Shown here piece by piece: positions 8,969-17,613 of a stretch of DNA of 64,000 nt. Location: assembly GCA_020850355.1 (NCBI GenBank), contig JADZEX010000028.1:47145-111144 (forward strand). The letters are read 5' to 3'. This DNA comes from Fimbriimonadaceae bacterium. GTDB lineage: Bacteria > Armatimonadota > UBA10988. Each line of letters starts with the position of its first letter. Position 1 is the stretch's first letter. Below the pieces are notes generated by a model. It was not told where the DNA came from, made no database searches, and saw only the letters and a program-made list of their open reading frames with translations. A program made the translations under genes and the position numbers.

Positions 8969-9916
8969 TTAGTCTAACACAGGTGGCACACGGAGACCGA
9001 TGAGCTTGCAAGCATCGACTCCGAAGACAGGGAACCCGCAGCTAAACATGATCCAAACCTCAGCGGCATAGGCCAGGCAGTCGAAGCTTGTGCAGTACGA
9101 GCCAGCCACACATCGACACAGCCGGTAGTGGCACTGCAAGCACTCTGGGCGCGCGAGCATATAGAACATGCAGCCGCTATTCGTGAGACACTCATCGTGA
9201 CTCTTGCAACAAGCATCAACTTGATCGACAGGCATACCGGGGCCAGAGTTGTACAAACCGCACCAGTTTCCGTGGTTGGCTGGCCACAGCCCCCTTGGAT
9301 CACTTCGACTGGTAGTTCCGCTTGCGACATACCCGTAGACATTCACCCCGCCCTCATACCCAATCGGATCCCGATTCAGGAACCTCCCCACCCCCGGCCC
9401 ATAGTACCGGTACGCCAGCGCGACCAGGCCGGTCTCTTCGTCCGTGTAGTACCCATACTTCGCCCGGTACCCGCGGGGATCAACATCGCCGCTGGTGAGC
9501 TCGTTGCCCCAGGCGTCGAAGAGGCGGTTGGCGAGGACGTCGCCGGCGGCGTCGAGGAGGTGGACCGCGTCGCCGAGGGGGTCGAACTGGTATTGCACCT
9601 CGCCGCGACTGAGCAATCCCGCCGCGCCGAAGGTGCTGGCGGCGACCAGGTCACCCGCCGCGTCCAACTCACAGACCACATTGATGCCGTCGTAGAGGAA
9701 GTAGGTGCGGGTGGCGCCTTCCTTCCAGGCCCGCAAGCCATCACCGCGGTAGGCGGCTTCGAGGGCGGTGCCGTGGGCGGTCATGCGGTTCTCGACATCC
9801 CAGGTCAAGGCCGTGCCGCCGAAGGTGGTCGGGTTGCCATTGCCATCGTAGACATAGGTGCCCGGGCCGGTGAGCGGGTTGGCTGCGTGGCTGGCGGTTG
9901 TGGCCGGACTCCCCAT
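8969..9916 (-). CDS. N-terminally truncated Rhs core with C-terminal phospholipase A2-like toxin domain
   Basis: 315 residues. Residues 18-210 are Rhs core repeats ending in the standard core end: YYGPGVGRFLNRDPIGYEGG, then DPRGLW at 206-211. The tip (about 212-315) is Cys-rich and carries a secreted PLA2 signature: WCG, GMPVDQVDACCKSHDEC with His240-Asp241, and a second aspartate at 279 in YCTSFDCLAYAA. This fits a calcium-dependent esterase acting on phospholipids. A stop at 9935-9937 closes the frame upstream and no binding site precedes the ATG, so the long N-terminal part of a normal Rhs protein is missing; delivery is doubtful. The tip DNA is visibly less GC-rich than the core. Confidence 0.8.
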   Translation of the reverse strand: MGSPATTASHAANPLTGPGTYVYDGNGNPTTFGGTALTWDVENRMTAHGTALEAAYRGDGLRAWKEGATRTYFLYDGINVVCELDAAGDLVAASTFGAAGLLSRGEVQYQFDPLGDAVHLLDAAGDVLANRLFDAWGNELTSGDVDPRGYRAKYGYYTDEETGLVALAYRYYGPGVGRFLNRDPIGYEGGVNVYGYVASGTTSRSDPRGLWPANHGNWCGLYNSGPGMPVDQVDACCKSHDECLTNSGCMFYMLARPECLQCHYRLCRCVAGSYCTSFDCLAYAAEVWIMFSCGFPVFGVDACKLIGLRVPPVLD

Positions 9917-10039
9917 GTTGCGCGCCTATCCCGAATCACTCTGCCTGATGGGAGGGCGGGTGTCAAGAGCACTTGTCCCGCGCCTGTCATGGTTTCGCAA
10001 GACGGGCCGTGGTCGACGCCGGTGGCGGCCAGGCCACGA

Positions 10040-10084
10040 GCCCAGGGCGTTGCCCTGGGCTGGCTTGGGTCGCCCCTTCGGGGC
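10040..10084. repeat. double hairpin repeat element
   Basis: The first hairpin has 9-base arms (GCCCAGGGC, loop GTT, GCCCTGGGC at 10040-10060). The second has GCCCC / GGGGC arms at 10072-10084 around a CTTCGG tetraloop. Translated, the element gives PGRCPGL or RALPWAGL, strings I remember from spurious ORFs in planctomycete and verrucomicrobial genomes, which suggests a dispersed structured repeat. That recollection is unchecked. Confidence 0.55.
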
Positions 10085-10145
10085 TTCCGGATGGCGCAGG
10101 CCTCCGCACCAGCGCTGGATCGGGCTGGCTGGACGTGGTGGCGTC

Positions 10146-10195
10146 GAAAACGGGTCAGGACCGGCGGAGTACCGTCAGTCCAGACCCGTGTTTCG
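10146..10195. repeat. REP-like imperfect inverted repeat with GGGTCAGGAC core
   Basis: AAACGGGTCAGGAC near the left end is answered by GTCCAGACCCGTGTTT near the right end, giving an imperfect stem around a 16-base middle. The core GGGTCAGGACC recurs at 35471-35481 as one arm of a perfect inverted repeat, so the window holds two members of what is probably a dispersed family. Confidence 0.5.
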
Positions 10196-10317
10196 CCGCC
10201 GGTCCGCCCTGACATGGTAGCCCGCGTCGGCCGTCGCGAGGGTTGCCGCGACCCGGCGGCCCGCCGCGACCCGGCGATGCTGGCGCGCTTGGGTGGGGTG
10301 TGGCCAGGCCGCTGACC

Positions 10318-10959
10318 TTACCACCAGATCTCGGCCGTCCCACTTCTGTAGTGTGCCAACGTCGCCGTGACGCGGGTGGCTGGGCCGCTCTGGAGGCCGA
10401 GTTGGGTGGCCACGGCCGCGACCAGGGGCGGGGGCTCGCCGACCCAGGAGAGGTGGTTGCCGCCGGCCCGGAGGAGGGTCTCGCCGAGGTCCCAGAGGGA
10501 GTCCTCCGCGAGGGTTGCCAGCTCCGCGGCGGCGAAGGCCCAGGCGCGGTGGCGGGTTGGCCAGGGCGGCTGGACGTGGTGCAGGTGGCCGGTCCAGGCG
10601 GCGGCCGCCGGCGCGCGGGCGGTCCAGGGGTCGCGGCCGAGGCAGGTGGCGGCGAGCCAGGCCAGGCCGAGCACGGTGCCGCGGGGGTCGGCGCCGCTGA
10701 GGGTCAGCTCGTCGCCGCTGGTCTGCACGGCGAAGGTCTCAGGCGCGGCTGGCGCGACGACGGCGGTGTAGGCCGGGTCGGGGCCGATCAGGATGGCCGG
10801 CTGGCCAAGCGGGGCCGGCTGCGGGTAGAGCGGGGCCGGGGCGCCGAGGGCGAGGGCGACGTCGCGCGAGAGGCGGTAGGCGGCGGCCAGCAGGCTGGGC
10901 GGGTAGACCAGCGGCAGGTAGATGGGCGTCGCCGCAGTCCAGACGAAGGGCTGACTCAT
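10318..10959 (-). CDS. protein resembling the N-terminal non-catalytic domain of GH67/GH115-type glycosidases
   Basis: 213 residues without signal peptide. The stretch GDELTLSGADPRGTVLGLAW followed by LGRDPW is the pattern seen in the N-terminal alpha/beta domain of alpha-glucuronidases and related hydrolases, where it reads like 'G.D.RGT.YG.Y'. Here the protein ends soon after, with no catalytic barrel. Its ATG overlaps the stop of the NAGPA-like gene by 4 bases, so the two are coupled. It may be a stand-alone domain or a shortened gene; the function is unknown. Confidence 0.55.
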   Translation of the reverse strand: MSQPFVWTAATPIYLPLVYPPSLLAAAYRLSRDVALALGAPAPLYPQPAPLGQPAILIGPDPAYTAVVAPAAPETFAVQTSGDELTLSGADPRGTVLGLAWLAATCLGRDPWTARAPAAAAWTGHLHHVQPPWPTRHRAWAFAAAELATLAEDSLWDLGETLLRAGGNHLSWVGEPPPLVAAVATQLGLQSGPATRVTATLAHYRSGTAEIWW

Positions 10960-11765
10960 GGCAGCACCGCCAGGTGGGTCGGCATCGCGTAGAGGCCACT
11001 GACGTTGGCGCGACCGGGCACGCAGAACTGCGTCGACGGCCCGCCGTCGAGGTTCAGCGCCTCCTGACAGCCGAGCCCACCGCGGTCACGGGAGCGGGCC
11101 AACACGGCGGCGAACTCGGCCAGCGTGGCGGCGGTGTCGAGGGTCGCCGCGAGGACCACGCGGCCCTGGTCGTCGATCCCGACCGCGGAGCGCGCCGCGC
11201 GGGGCGAGTCCTTGAGCTGGGTCGGGCGGCCGTCTTCGACCAGCCGCGGGCCGCACTGCACCGCCTGCTGCACATCGGACAGGTTCGCGGCGGTCTGTCG
11301 TGAGACAATCCGGGCGCGCTGGCCCTGCACCACGAAGCAGGGCCAGCGGTTGGCGCGGCGCGCGATGCGCTGCTGGCCATTACTGACGACCCAGCCGAGC
11401 GGGTGCCGCTGCTCGTCGAAGTAGCCACCGTTGATCACGGCCAGCGCCCCGAGCCGGGCGGCCACGGCGTCGGAACGCTCCCAGGTGCTGGCGCCGCCGC
11501 TGGCGGCGACCACCTGCAGGCGGTGCGCCCGCAGGTCGACCACCACCGCGCCGACCTCGCGGGTGAGGTTGACCCCTGGCGGCAGCGCGGCCCGCAGGAG
11601 TGGCAAGCTGGAGACCGGCTCCGGCGCCGCCGACGCGGTGGGCGGCACGGCCTGCGGGGTGGCGACGGGTACACTGCTGGGCGGTGCGGGTGTCGGCGGC
11701 CGGCAGGCGGTCAGGCAGAGGGCCAGCAGACTGCTACGACGGGCGTCAATCGGCGGCCTCGCCAC
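10956..11765 (-). CDS. phosphodiester glycosidase family (NAGPA/DUF2233-like) lipoprotein
   Basis: 269 residues. The N-terminus has a short lipoprotein signal with lipobox LTAC (Cys21), then a Pro/Ala linker. The body shows NAGPA-family marks: GAVVVDLRAHRLQVV, the VINGGYFDEQ motif, QCGPRLVEDG, and ALNLDGGPSTQ near the C-terminus. Members cleave phosphodiester-linked sugars, for example in the uncovering enzyme of lysosomal targeting; the bacterial substrates are mostly unknown. The GTG start overlaps the end of squalene-hopene cyclase by 20 bases and the stop overlaps the next gene, so all three are probably one transcript. Confidence 0.8.
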   Translation of the reverse strand: MARPPIDARRSSLLALCLTACRPPTPAPPSSVPVATPQAVPPTASAAPEPVSSLPLLRAALPPGVNLTREVGAVVVDLRAHRLQVVAASGGASTWERSDAVAARLGALAVINGGYFDEQRHPLGWVVSNGQQRIARRANRWPCFVVQGQRARIVSRQTAANLSDVQQAVQCGPRLVEDGRPTQLKDSPRAARSAVGIDDQGRVVLAATLDTAATLAEFAAVLARSRDRGGLGCQEALNLDGGPSTQFCVPGRANVSGLYAMPTHLAVLP

Positions 11766-13791
11766 GCCCCGCCTGCGCCTCGCACCAGTCGCGGGCGCGC
11801 CCGAGGGCCATCACCGGGAAGTAATGCCGATAGAGGTTGTAGTTGATCATGAAGCCGCGGCCGAGCTCGGTGCCCTGCGGCAAGGTGCTGCCAGGCTTAC
11901 TGAGATCGACGCGCGCACCGCCGCCGTAGCCGGGAAAGCCGGTGCCGGTGTACTGCGGCTCGTCCCAGGTGCCGTCGCTGGTGATCGTGCGCAGCAGGTA
12001 CTCGACGCCGCGCCGGATGGCCGCAGCGTAGCGCGGCGCACCCACCGCCAGCAACGCCATCAGCGCCCAGGCGGTCTGCGACGCGGTGCTGTCGCCGACG
12101 CCGCGCAGGCGGAGATCCATGTAGCTGCCACAGGTCTCGCCCCAGCCGCCGTCGGGGTTCTGGTGCTCGCTGATCCAGTCGGCGGCCCGCCGCACGTAGA
12201 ACGAGTGCATGTCCTCGCCGACGGCGGCCAGCGCTGGCAGCACCGCGGCGGTGCCGTAGATGTGGTTGACGCCCCAGCGGCCGAACCAGCTCCCGTCGCG
12301 TTCCTGCTCGGCCCGGATGTAGGCCACGGCGCGCGCCACCACCGGGTCGCTGAGGTCGCGTCCGAGCGCCCCGAGGGCCTCGACGACGTGGGCCGTGACG
12401 TCGACACTCGGCGGGTCGAGCGCCTCGCCGAAGTCGCAGAAGGGGATCTTGGCGACCAGCGGGTTGGTGTTGTCCTTGTCGAACGCCGCCCAGGCGCCGT
12501 TGCGGCAGCGCATGCCGAGCACCCAGGCCGCGCCGCGCTCGATGGCGGCGTCGACCTCCGCCGGCACGGGAGCGCTATCGCGCAGCCGCGCCAGGGCGAT
12601 CAGCGCGACCGCGGTGTCGTCGACGTCGGGGTAGGTGTCGTTCTCAAACTCGAAGGCCCAGCCGCCGGCGGGGATGGCACCGGCGTAGACCTGCCAATCG
12701 CCCGGCACCCGGACCTGCTCATCGAGCACCCAGCGGATGGCGCGGCGGACGGCCTTGGAGTGGCGGCCGTCGCAGCCGCAGTCGGTGTAGGCCAGCAGCG
12801 CCAAGACGGTGTCCCAGACCGGCGAGACGCAGGCCTGGACATAGGTCCCGCCGCGCCGCTCGTAGGCCCAGGGCGCGTTGAAGGCGTCGAGCCCCTTGGC
12901 GACCACGGGATGGTCGATGGCATAACCCTCGACATGGAGCGCCATCAGCGAGTAGACCCACGGCGGTTGGATGCCACCCCAGCAGCCGTCGGCCTCCTGT
13001 CGCTCGATGATCCACTCGAGGCCGACCTTGATGGCCTCCTCGCGGCGCGGGTGCCACGGCAGCTTCTGGAACAGGCAGGCGCCGCGGTCGAGCCAGTAGA
13101 ACAGCCGCTCCCAGGAGAGCAGTCGCCCACGCCGGGGGAGGCTGTAATCGAAGTTGGCGCGGCCATCAGGAAAGAGCTCGTCGAGCCGCTGCTCGGGAGC
13201 GAGCGGCCGGACCGGCCGGCGGGCCGCCAAGATGCTCAGCGGCACCATTGTCCCGCGGGCCCAACTGCTGAACTGGTAGATGTTGAAGGGCACCCAGGAG
13301 GGCAAGAAGATCAACTCGGGCGGCAACGATGGCGTGCCGTCCCAGGGCCACTCGCCGATCAGCGCCAGCCAGAACTTGGTGAAGACGCGCACCCGCGCGA
13401 GGCCGCCTTGGGCCATGATCCACTCGCGGGCCGCCCGCAACTGGGGCGAGTCGGGATCGAACCCGGCGACGCGCAGCGCGGCGTAGCACTCGACGGTGGT
13501 CGAAATGTCGCCGGCGGGGGCCTCGTAGTAGTTTTCCCAGGAGCCGTCGGCGCGCTGGTCGTTGAGGATCGCGCGGACCACGCCGGGGTACTTCGGGTCG
13601 TCGCGGACCCCCAGGAAGTGCATCGCGAGAATCCACTCGGCTTCCATCGAGGGATTCGTCTCGAGGGCGCCGACCCAGAAGCCGCGCGGGTCCTGGTGGC
13701 GCTCCAACCAGCCGAGCGCGTCAGCGATCCCGGCCTGGAGGGTGCGTTCGTGGTGCAGGGCCAGGGTGGCCGCTTCAGACTCCAGTGCCAC
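11746..13791 (-). CDS. shc: squalene-hopene cyclase
   Basis: 681 residues from a GTG at 13791 behind a strong GAGGAGGGG site. It cyclises squalene to hopene at the membrane. The acid motif DVDD (YPDVDDTAVALIAL) is at about residue 388. Many QW-type repeats are visible (for example QNPDGGWGE, QEADGCWGG, QRADGSWENYYE), spread over both barrel halves, and the length is normal. The open frame extends upstream to 14340 only as a shadow of the methyltransferase. HpnH is about 10 kb away on the same strand, so hopanoid genes are split here. A weak TTGACG (13896-13901) lies upstream on the minus strand without a good -10 box. Confidence 0.93.
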   Translation of the reverse strand: MALESEAATLALHHERTLQAGIADALGWLERHQDPRGFWVGALETNPSMEAEWILAMHFLGVRDDPKYPGVVRAILNDQRADGSWENYYEAPAGDISTTVECYAALRVAGFDPDSPQLRAAREWIMAQGGLARVRVFTKFWLALIGEWPWDGTPSLPPELIFLPSWVPFNIYQFSSWARGTMVPLSILAARRPVRPLAPEQRLDELFPDGRANFDYSLPRRGRLLSWERLFYWLDRGACLFQKLPWHPRREEAIKVGLEWIIERQEADGCWGGIQPPWVYSLMALHVEGYAIDHPVVAKGLDAFNAPWAYERRGGTYVQACVSPVWDTVLALLAYTDCGCDGRHSKAVRRAIRWVLDEQVRVPGDWQVYAGAIPAGGWAFEFENDTYPDVDDTAVALIALARLRDSAPVPAEVDAAIERGAAWVLGMRCRNGAWAAFDKDNTNPLVAKIPFCDFGEALDPPSVDVTAHVVEALGALGRDLSDPVVARAVAYIRAEQERDGSWFGRWGVNHIYGTAAVLPALAAVGEDMHSFYVRRAADWISEHQNPDGGWGETCGSYMDLRLRGVGDSTASQTAWALMALLAVGAPRYAAAIRRGVEYLLRTITSDGTWDEPQYTGTGFPGYGGGARVDLSKPGSTLPQGTELGRGFMINYNLYRHYFPVMALGRARDWCEAQAGRGEAAD

Positions 13792-13897
13792 GGAGGCGCC
13801 CCTCCTCGTCCTTCGGCCGGCCTCACCACCGCTGCCGAGGCGGCTTGCCAAGCGCCTTCGGCCACTGTTCAAACGGTGCCACAACAATCTTACAACG

Positions 13898-15088
13898 TCA
13901 AGGAGTCGACCACGATTCCGGTTCGGCGTACTCCACCCGGAACCCGCCGGCCGGGACCCGCGCCAGCCGTGGGGCGATGTGGGTGAGTGCCTGTGGCCCG
14001 CTTTCGACGAGGATCCAGCGGCGCCGCAGGCGGGCCGCCACCGCGCCGGTGGTGCCCGATCCGGCGAAGCAATCGAGCACCAGGTCGTCCTCGCGGCTGA
14101 ACAACTCGAGCACTCGTTGCAGCAAGGTTTCGCTTTTCTCAGTTGGGAAAGCCTGCCCAAAGGCGTAGCCGCTGAACTCGTCCCAGAGCGTGTCGGCGAA
14201 GCGCTGGTCCAACGGCGGCACCCAGTGCTGCACCTTGCCCGGCCCGCCGGGTCGCAGGTACTCTTCGCAACCCCCGCGGCGGCGCCACCAGGCCAGCAAC
14301 TCGCCCTCCCCGGCGGCGGCGAAAGCGGCGTAGTTGGCAACCGCGCGCGCCGCCCGCGCCTGACACCACTTCCACTGCCCGCGGACCGGGGTCACGCCGT
14401 ACAGCTCGTAGCGCATCGTCGGCCGGTCGGCGGTGCTCCAGAAGTCCTTCCAGTAGCCGGCCGGGTGCGCCGGGCCGCCCGCCTTGCGCACCAGCGGCGG
14501 CGGGTAGCGGTGGGCCGGCGACTTGCTGTAAAGCAGCACCACGTCGTGCGCCCAGGGCAGCGCGGCGACGGCTCTGAACTGCCGCTGCAGGTTCTTGGTG
14601 ACCCGCTTGACGATGATCGTGTTGCGGTAGTTGGCGGCTCCGAAGATTTCGTCCAGCAAGACCCGCACGAGGTGCGCCACGCTCTCGTCGAGGTGCAGCA
14701 GCAGCGAGCCGTGGTCGGCCAGCAGGGCATGCAGTTGCAGCAGCCGGCTGCGCAGCCAGGCGAGGTAGACCGCCGGGGGCAGGTGGTCGTCGTAATGCTC
14801 AAAGCGCCGCCCGGTATTGAAGGGCGGATCGGTGTAGACCAGATCGACCTGTCCCGCGAGGCCCTCCCGCAACAACGCATCGAGCGCCCAGTGGTTGTCC
14901 CCGATCAGCAGGCGGCCGACGCCGTCGCCGTGCTGCGGGTCCCACCGCAGCCGACCGCGCGCCGCCGCGGGCAACGTCTGCAGGCCGGCGGACGTGACCA
15001 GGTGAACGTGCTGGTCGTCGCGCCCGGCCCACTCCAAGCGGGGCGCGGCAACGGGCGAGCAGCGATGGTGGCGGAGCGGCTGGGCCAT
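13898..15088 (-). CDS. beta-class site-specific DNA methyltransferase
   Basis: 396 residues. The catalytic motif DPPFNTG comes first (about residue 88) and the AdoMet-binding motif LDCFAGSGTTG comes near the C-terminus (about 340), which is the beta-class order of N4-cytosine/N6-adenine methyltransferases. A target-recognition segment of about 150 residues separates them. No restriction endonuclease is next to it (neighbours are photolyase and squalene-hopene cyclase), so it appears to be a solitary enzyme. DPPF rather than SPPY favours N6-adenine as product; the target sequence is unknown. Confidence 0.85.
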   Translation of the reverse strand: MAQPLRHHRCSPVAAPRLEWAGRDDQHVHLVTSAGLQTLPAAARGRLRWDPQHGDGVGRLLIGDNHWALDALLREGLAGQVDLVYTDPPFNTGRRFEHYDDHLPPAVYLAWLRSRLLQLHALLADHGSLLLHLDESVAHLVRVLLDEIFGAANYRNTIIVKRVTKNLQRQFRAVAALPWAHDVVLLYSKSPAHRYPPPLVRKAGGPAHPAGYWKDFWSTADRPTMRYELYGVTPVRGQWKWCQARAARAVANYAAFAAAGEGELLAWWRRRGGCEEYLRPGGPGKVQHWVPPLDQRFADTLWDEFSGYAFGQAFPTEKSETLLQRVLELFSREDDLVLDCFAGSGTTGAVAARLRRRWILVESGPQALTHIAPRLARVPAGGFRVEYAEPESWSTP

Positions 15089-15129
15089 GCACGCTTAGAC
15101 ACCCCGGTCGCCCCGAGGTGGCACCGCGC

Positions 15130-16545
15130 TCAGCGGGGCAAGGCCGCGAAGGCCGCCAGAGCCCTGGCGCGGGCGGCGGCGTGGTCGACCAGCGGCGCGG
15201 GGTAGGTCGCCCCGAGGGTCACCCCGGCCGCCGCGAGCACGGCGGCGTCGAGCTGCCAGGGCGCCTGGATGTCGGCCGGCCCGAGCTGTGCCAGTTCGGG
15301 CAGGAAGGCCCGCACGAAGTCGCCCGCCGGGTCGAACTTACGGGCCTGCAGCAGCGGGTTGAAGATCCGGAAGTAGGGCGCCGCGTCAGCTCCGCAGCCG
15401 GCGGCCCATTGCCAGCCCAGGGTGTTGCAGGCGAGGTCGGCATCGACCAGCGTGTCCCAGAACCAGCGCGCCCCGACCTGCCACGGCTGCAGCAAGTCTT
15501 TGACCAGGAACGACGCGACCAACATCCGCAGCCGGTTGTGCATCCAGCCGGTCTGCCAGAGCTGCCGCAGCGCGGCATCGAGCAGCGGGTAGCCGGTCTG
15601 CCCGCCCTGCCAGCGCTGCAGCGCCTCGGGATCAGGCTGCCACGGGAACTGCTCGAACTCTCGCCGCAGCGGCGCGGCGGCCGTGTGCGGGTAGTGGTAG
15701 AGCAGGTGGTAGGCGAACTCGCGCCAGCCGAGCTCGGCCAGGAACCGCTGCCGATCGGGAGTCGCGTCGGCTGCCAGCGCCAGGTGATAGACCTGCCGCG
15801 GGCTGATCTCGCCGAAGTGCAGGTGCGGCGAGAGGCGCGAGGTGCCCTCCAGGTCGGGCCGGTCACGGTGCGCGTCATAGCGCTGCAGCACCGTCGCCAG
15901 CCGCGCCAGCCGGCGCGCGGCACCGGCCTCGCCGGGCTCCCAGGTCCGCGCCAGACCGTCTGTCCAGGCGACTCGTGGCAGCAGCCCGAGCTCCTCCAGG
16001 CGACAGCCCTCGACCGCCGTCGCCGCCGCCTGCAGCGCTGGCGCCGCGACTGGGGCGGCCGGCACCGGCAGGTTGCCGCAAGCGCGCCAGAACGGGGTGA
16101 AGACCGTGTAAGGGTCACCGCTGCGGTTGGCCACCGCTTCGGGCTCGTGCAACAGGCTGCCGGGATAGGTCGCCACGCTCAGCCCAGCGGCGGCCAGGCC
16201 GCTGGCGACGCGCCGGCCCTGCTCCCGGGCGGCCGGCTCGTAGCGCCGGGTGTAGACCACCCGCGTGGCACCGACCGCCGCGGCGACCTGGCGCAGCTCG
16301 GTCAGCGGGTCGCCAACCCGCCAGACCAGCGGCGCCCCGGCCGCGGCGAGACTCTGCCCCAGCGCCTGCAACGAGTGGTGCAGCCACCACCGCGAGGCCG
16401 CCCCCGGCGCCCAGTCGCCTTCGTCCTGCGGCGCCCAGATGTAGACCGGCACCACCGGCCCGGCCCCCGCCGCGGCGGTCAGCGCGGGATGGTCCTGCAA
16501 CCGCAGGTCCTGACGGTACCAGACGACAGTCGGCGCCACACGCAT
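15130..16545 (-). CDS. phr: deoxyribodipyrimidine photolyase
   Basis: 471 residues from the ATG at 16545, which has a GAGAGG site; the frame is open to 16581. It splits UV-induced pyrimidine dimers using FADH- and light. Visible marks: the N-terminal antenna domain (VVWYRQDLRLQDHPAL), TSRLSPHLHFGEISPRQVY, the FAD-binding part with LGWREFAYHLLYHYP, and TGYPLLDAALRQLWQTGWMHNRLRM with DLACNTLGWQWAAGCGADAAP, the class I signature. The DNA-repair role fits an organism exposed to light. Confidence 0.92.
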   Translation of the reverse strand: MRVAPTVVWYRQDLRLQDHPALTAAAGAGPVVPVYIWAPQDEGDWAPGAASRWWLHHSLQALGQSLAAAGAPLVWRVGDPLTELRQVAAAVGATRVVYTRRYEPAAREQGRRVASGLAAAGLSVATYPGSLLHEPEAVANRSGDPYTVFTPFWRACGNLPVPAAPVAAPALQAAATAVEGCRLEELGLLPRVAWTDGLARTWEPGEAGAARRLARLATVLQRYDAHRDRPDLEGTSRLSPHLHFGEISPRQVYHLALAADATPDRQRFLAELGWREFAYHLLYHYPHTAAAPLRREFEQFPWQPDPEALQRWQGGQTGYPLLDAALRQLWQTGWMHNRLRMLVASFLVKDLLQPWQVGARWFWDTLVDADLACNTLGWQWAAGCGADAAPYFRIFNPLLQARKFDPAGDFVRAFLPELAQLGPADIQAPWQLDAAVLAAAGVTLGATYPAPLVDHAAARARALAAFAALPR

Positions 16546-16599
16546 CGCGAAACCTCTCCAGCCACGCTGAGAATGCCCCAACCGGACGTCATCTAGCCG

Positions 16600-17577
16600 T
16601 CACATGCGGGCAGCCCTCAACTGTTCGCGCAGGCGCTCAATGTCGGTGGCGGCGTGCGGTTCGCGGTCCGCACCGCGCGTCGCGAGGTGCAGCTTGCGGA
16701 ACGCCAGCTCGCCGCAGAGGTGGTGGAAGCGGACCTCTTGGCGACGCTGTCGGCCCCAGCCAGCGCGCGCGGCGAGGTGACCGCCGAGCGAGCAGACGGC
16801 CCGGAACTCGGCCGCGCTGAGCAGCCCGGCGGCAACTTCGGGAGCCAGTTGCTCGCGCATCACCCAGCCCTCGCGCCAGGCCAGCCAGGCGAGGTACGCC
16901 AGGAGCGCCGCGAAGCCACTCCAATCGAGCAGCGTCAGCGGCAGGCCGGCCAGGACGGGCAGGTTGGCCAACAGGTTGTGCGCCGCGTGCAATGCCACCG
17001 CCGCGCCGAACCCGAGCAGTGGGGCCAGCCGGTCGGCCGGTCCGCGGGCGAGCCGGGCCCGCGCCAGCCCGAGCCCGGTCAGCGCCGTCAGGCCGGCGTG
17101 CAGGAATGCCAGCAGAATCACCCGGACGAAGGTGGTGACGACCAGCCCGTTGACGCCATCGGTGGTGTAGCCGTGCCAGATGTAGCTGGCGTTCTCACTG
17201 GCGGCAAACCCAAAGCCGACCAGGCAGCCGTAGAGCACGCCGTCCAGCAGCGAGTCCAGCTCGCGGCGCCAGAGCCAGGCCAGCAGCAGCAGCGCCAGGC
17301 CCTTGACGCTCTCCTCGACCAGCGGCGCGACCAGCACCGCGGTGCCCCGCTGGGCCGCCTCCGCGCTGCCAGTGACCCAGAACAGGGCCACTCCGCAGGA
17401 GGTGTTGACGACCCAGGCCACCGCCGCCGCCACCAGGGCGCCCCACAGGAAGGCCCCGATCAGCAACGCCGGCGGCTCGCGCTCGAAGCGGTCGAAGAGC
17501 AGGAAGGCGGCGGCGTAGAGCAGCATCGGGGCCAGCCCCAACAGGATGGTGACCAGCACCAAGGCCGCGCTCGGCAC
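16600..17577 (-). CDS. PrsW-family intramembrane metalloprotease
   Basis: 325 residues with about eight hydrophobic segments and a soluble C-terminal tail of about 90 residues. The PrsW-type motifs are present: Glu88-Glu89 in APLVEESVKG, Glu128 in GFGFAASENASY, a His in LAFLHAGLTAL, and another in ALHAAHNLLA. PrsW cleaves a membrane anti-sigma factor in Bacillus; the substrate here is unknown. The GTG start has a GGGAGAG site. The neighbouring minus-strand gene upstream ends 36 bases before it. Confidence 0.8.
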   Translation of the reverse strand: MPSAALVLVTILLGLAPMLLYAAAFLLFDRFEREPPALLIGAFLWGALVAAAVAWVVNTSCGVALFWVTGSAEAAQRGTAVLVAPLVEESVKGLALLLLAWLWRRELDSLLDGVLYGCLVGFGFAASENASYIWHGYTTDGVNGLVVTTFVRVILLAFLHAGLTALTGLGLARARLARGPADRLAPLLGFGAAVALHAAHNLLANLPVLAGLPLTLLDWSGFAALLAYLAWLAWREGWVMREQLAPEVAAGLLSAAEFRAVCSLGGHLAARAGWGRQRRQEVRFHHLCGELAFRKLHLATRGADREPHAATDIERLREQLRAARM

Positions 17578-17613
17578 GTCCGCTCTCCCGCTGCTCGCTT
17601 CGCCGCCGGCGGC

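Larger units (their letters stand above)
9917..10317. other. gene-free stretch with two dispersed-repeat-like elements
   Basis: No convincing coding frame. It holds a double hairpin (10040-10084) and an imperfect inverted repeat with the GGGTCAGGAC core (10146-10195), followed by two copies of CCGCGACCCGGCG separated by 5 bases near 10245. It separates the truncated Rhs gene from the minus-strand genes that end at 10318. Confidence 0.6.
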
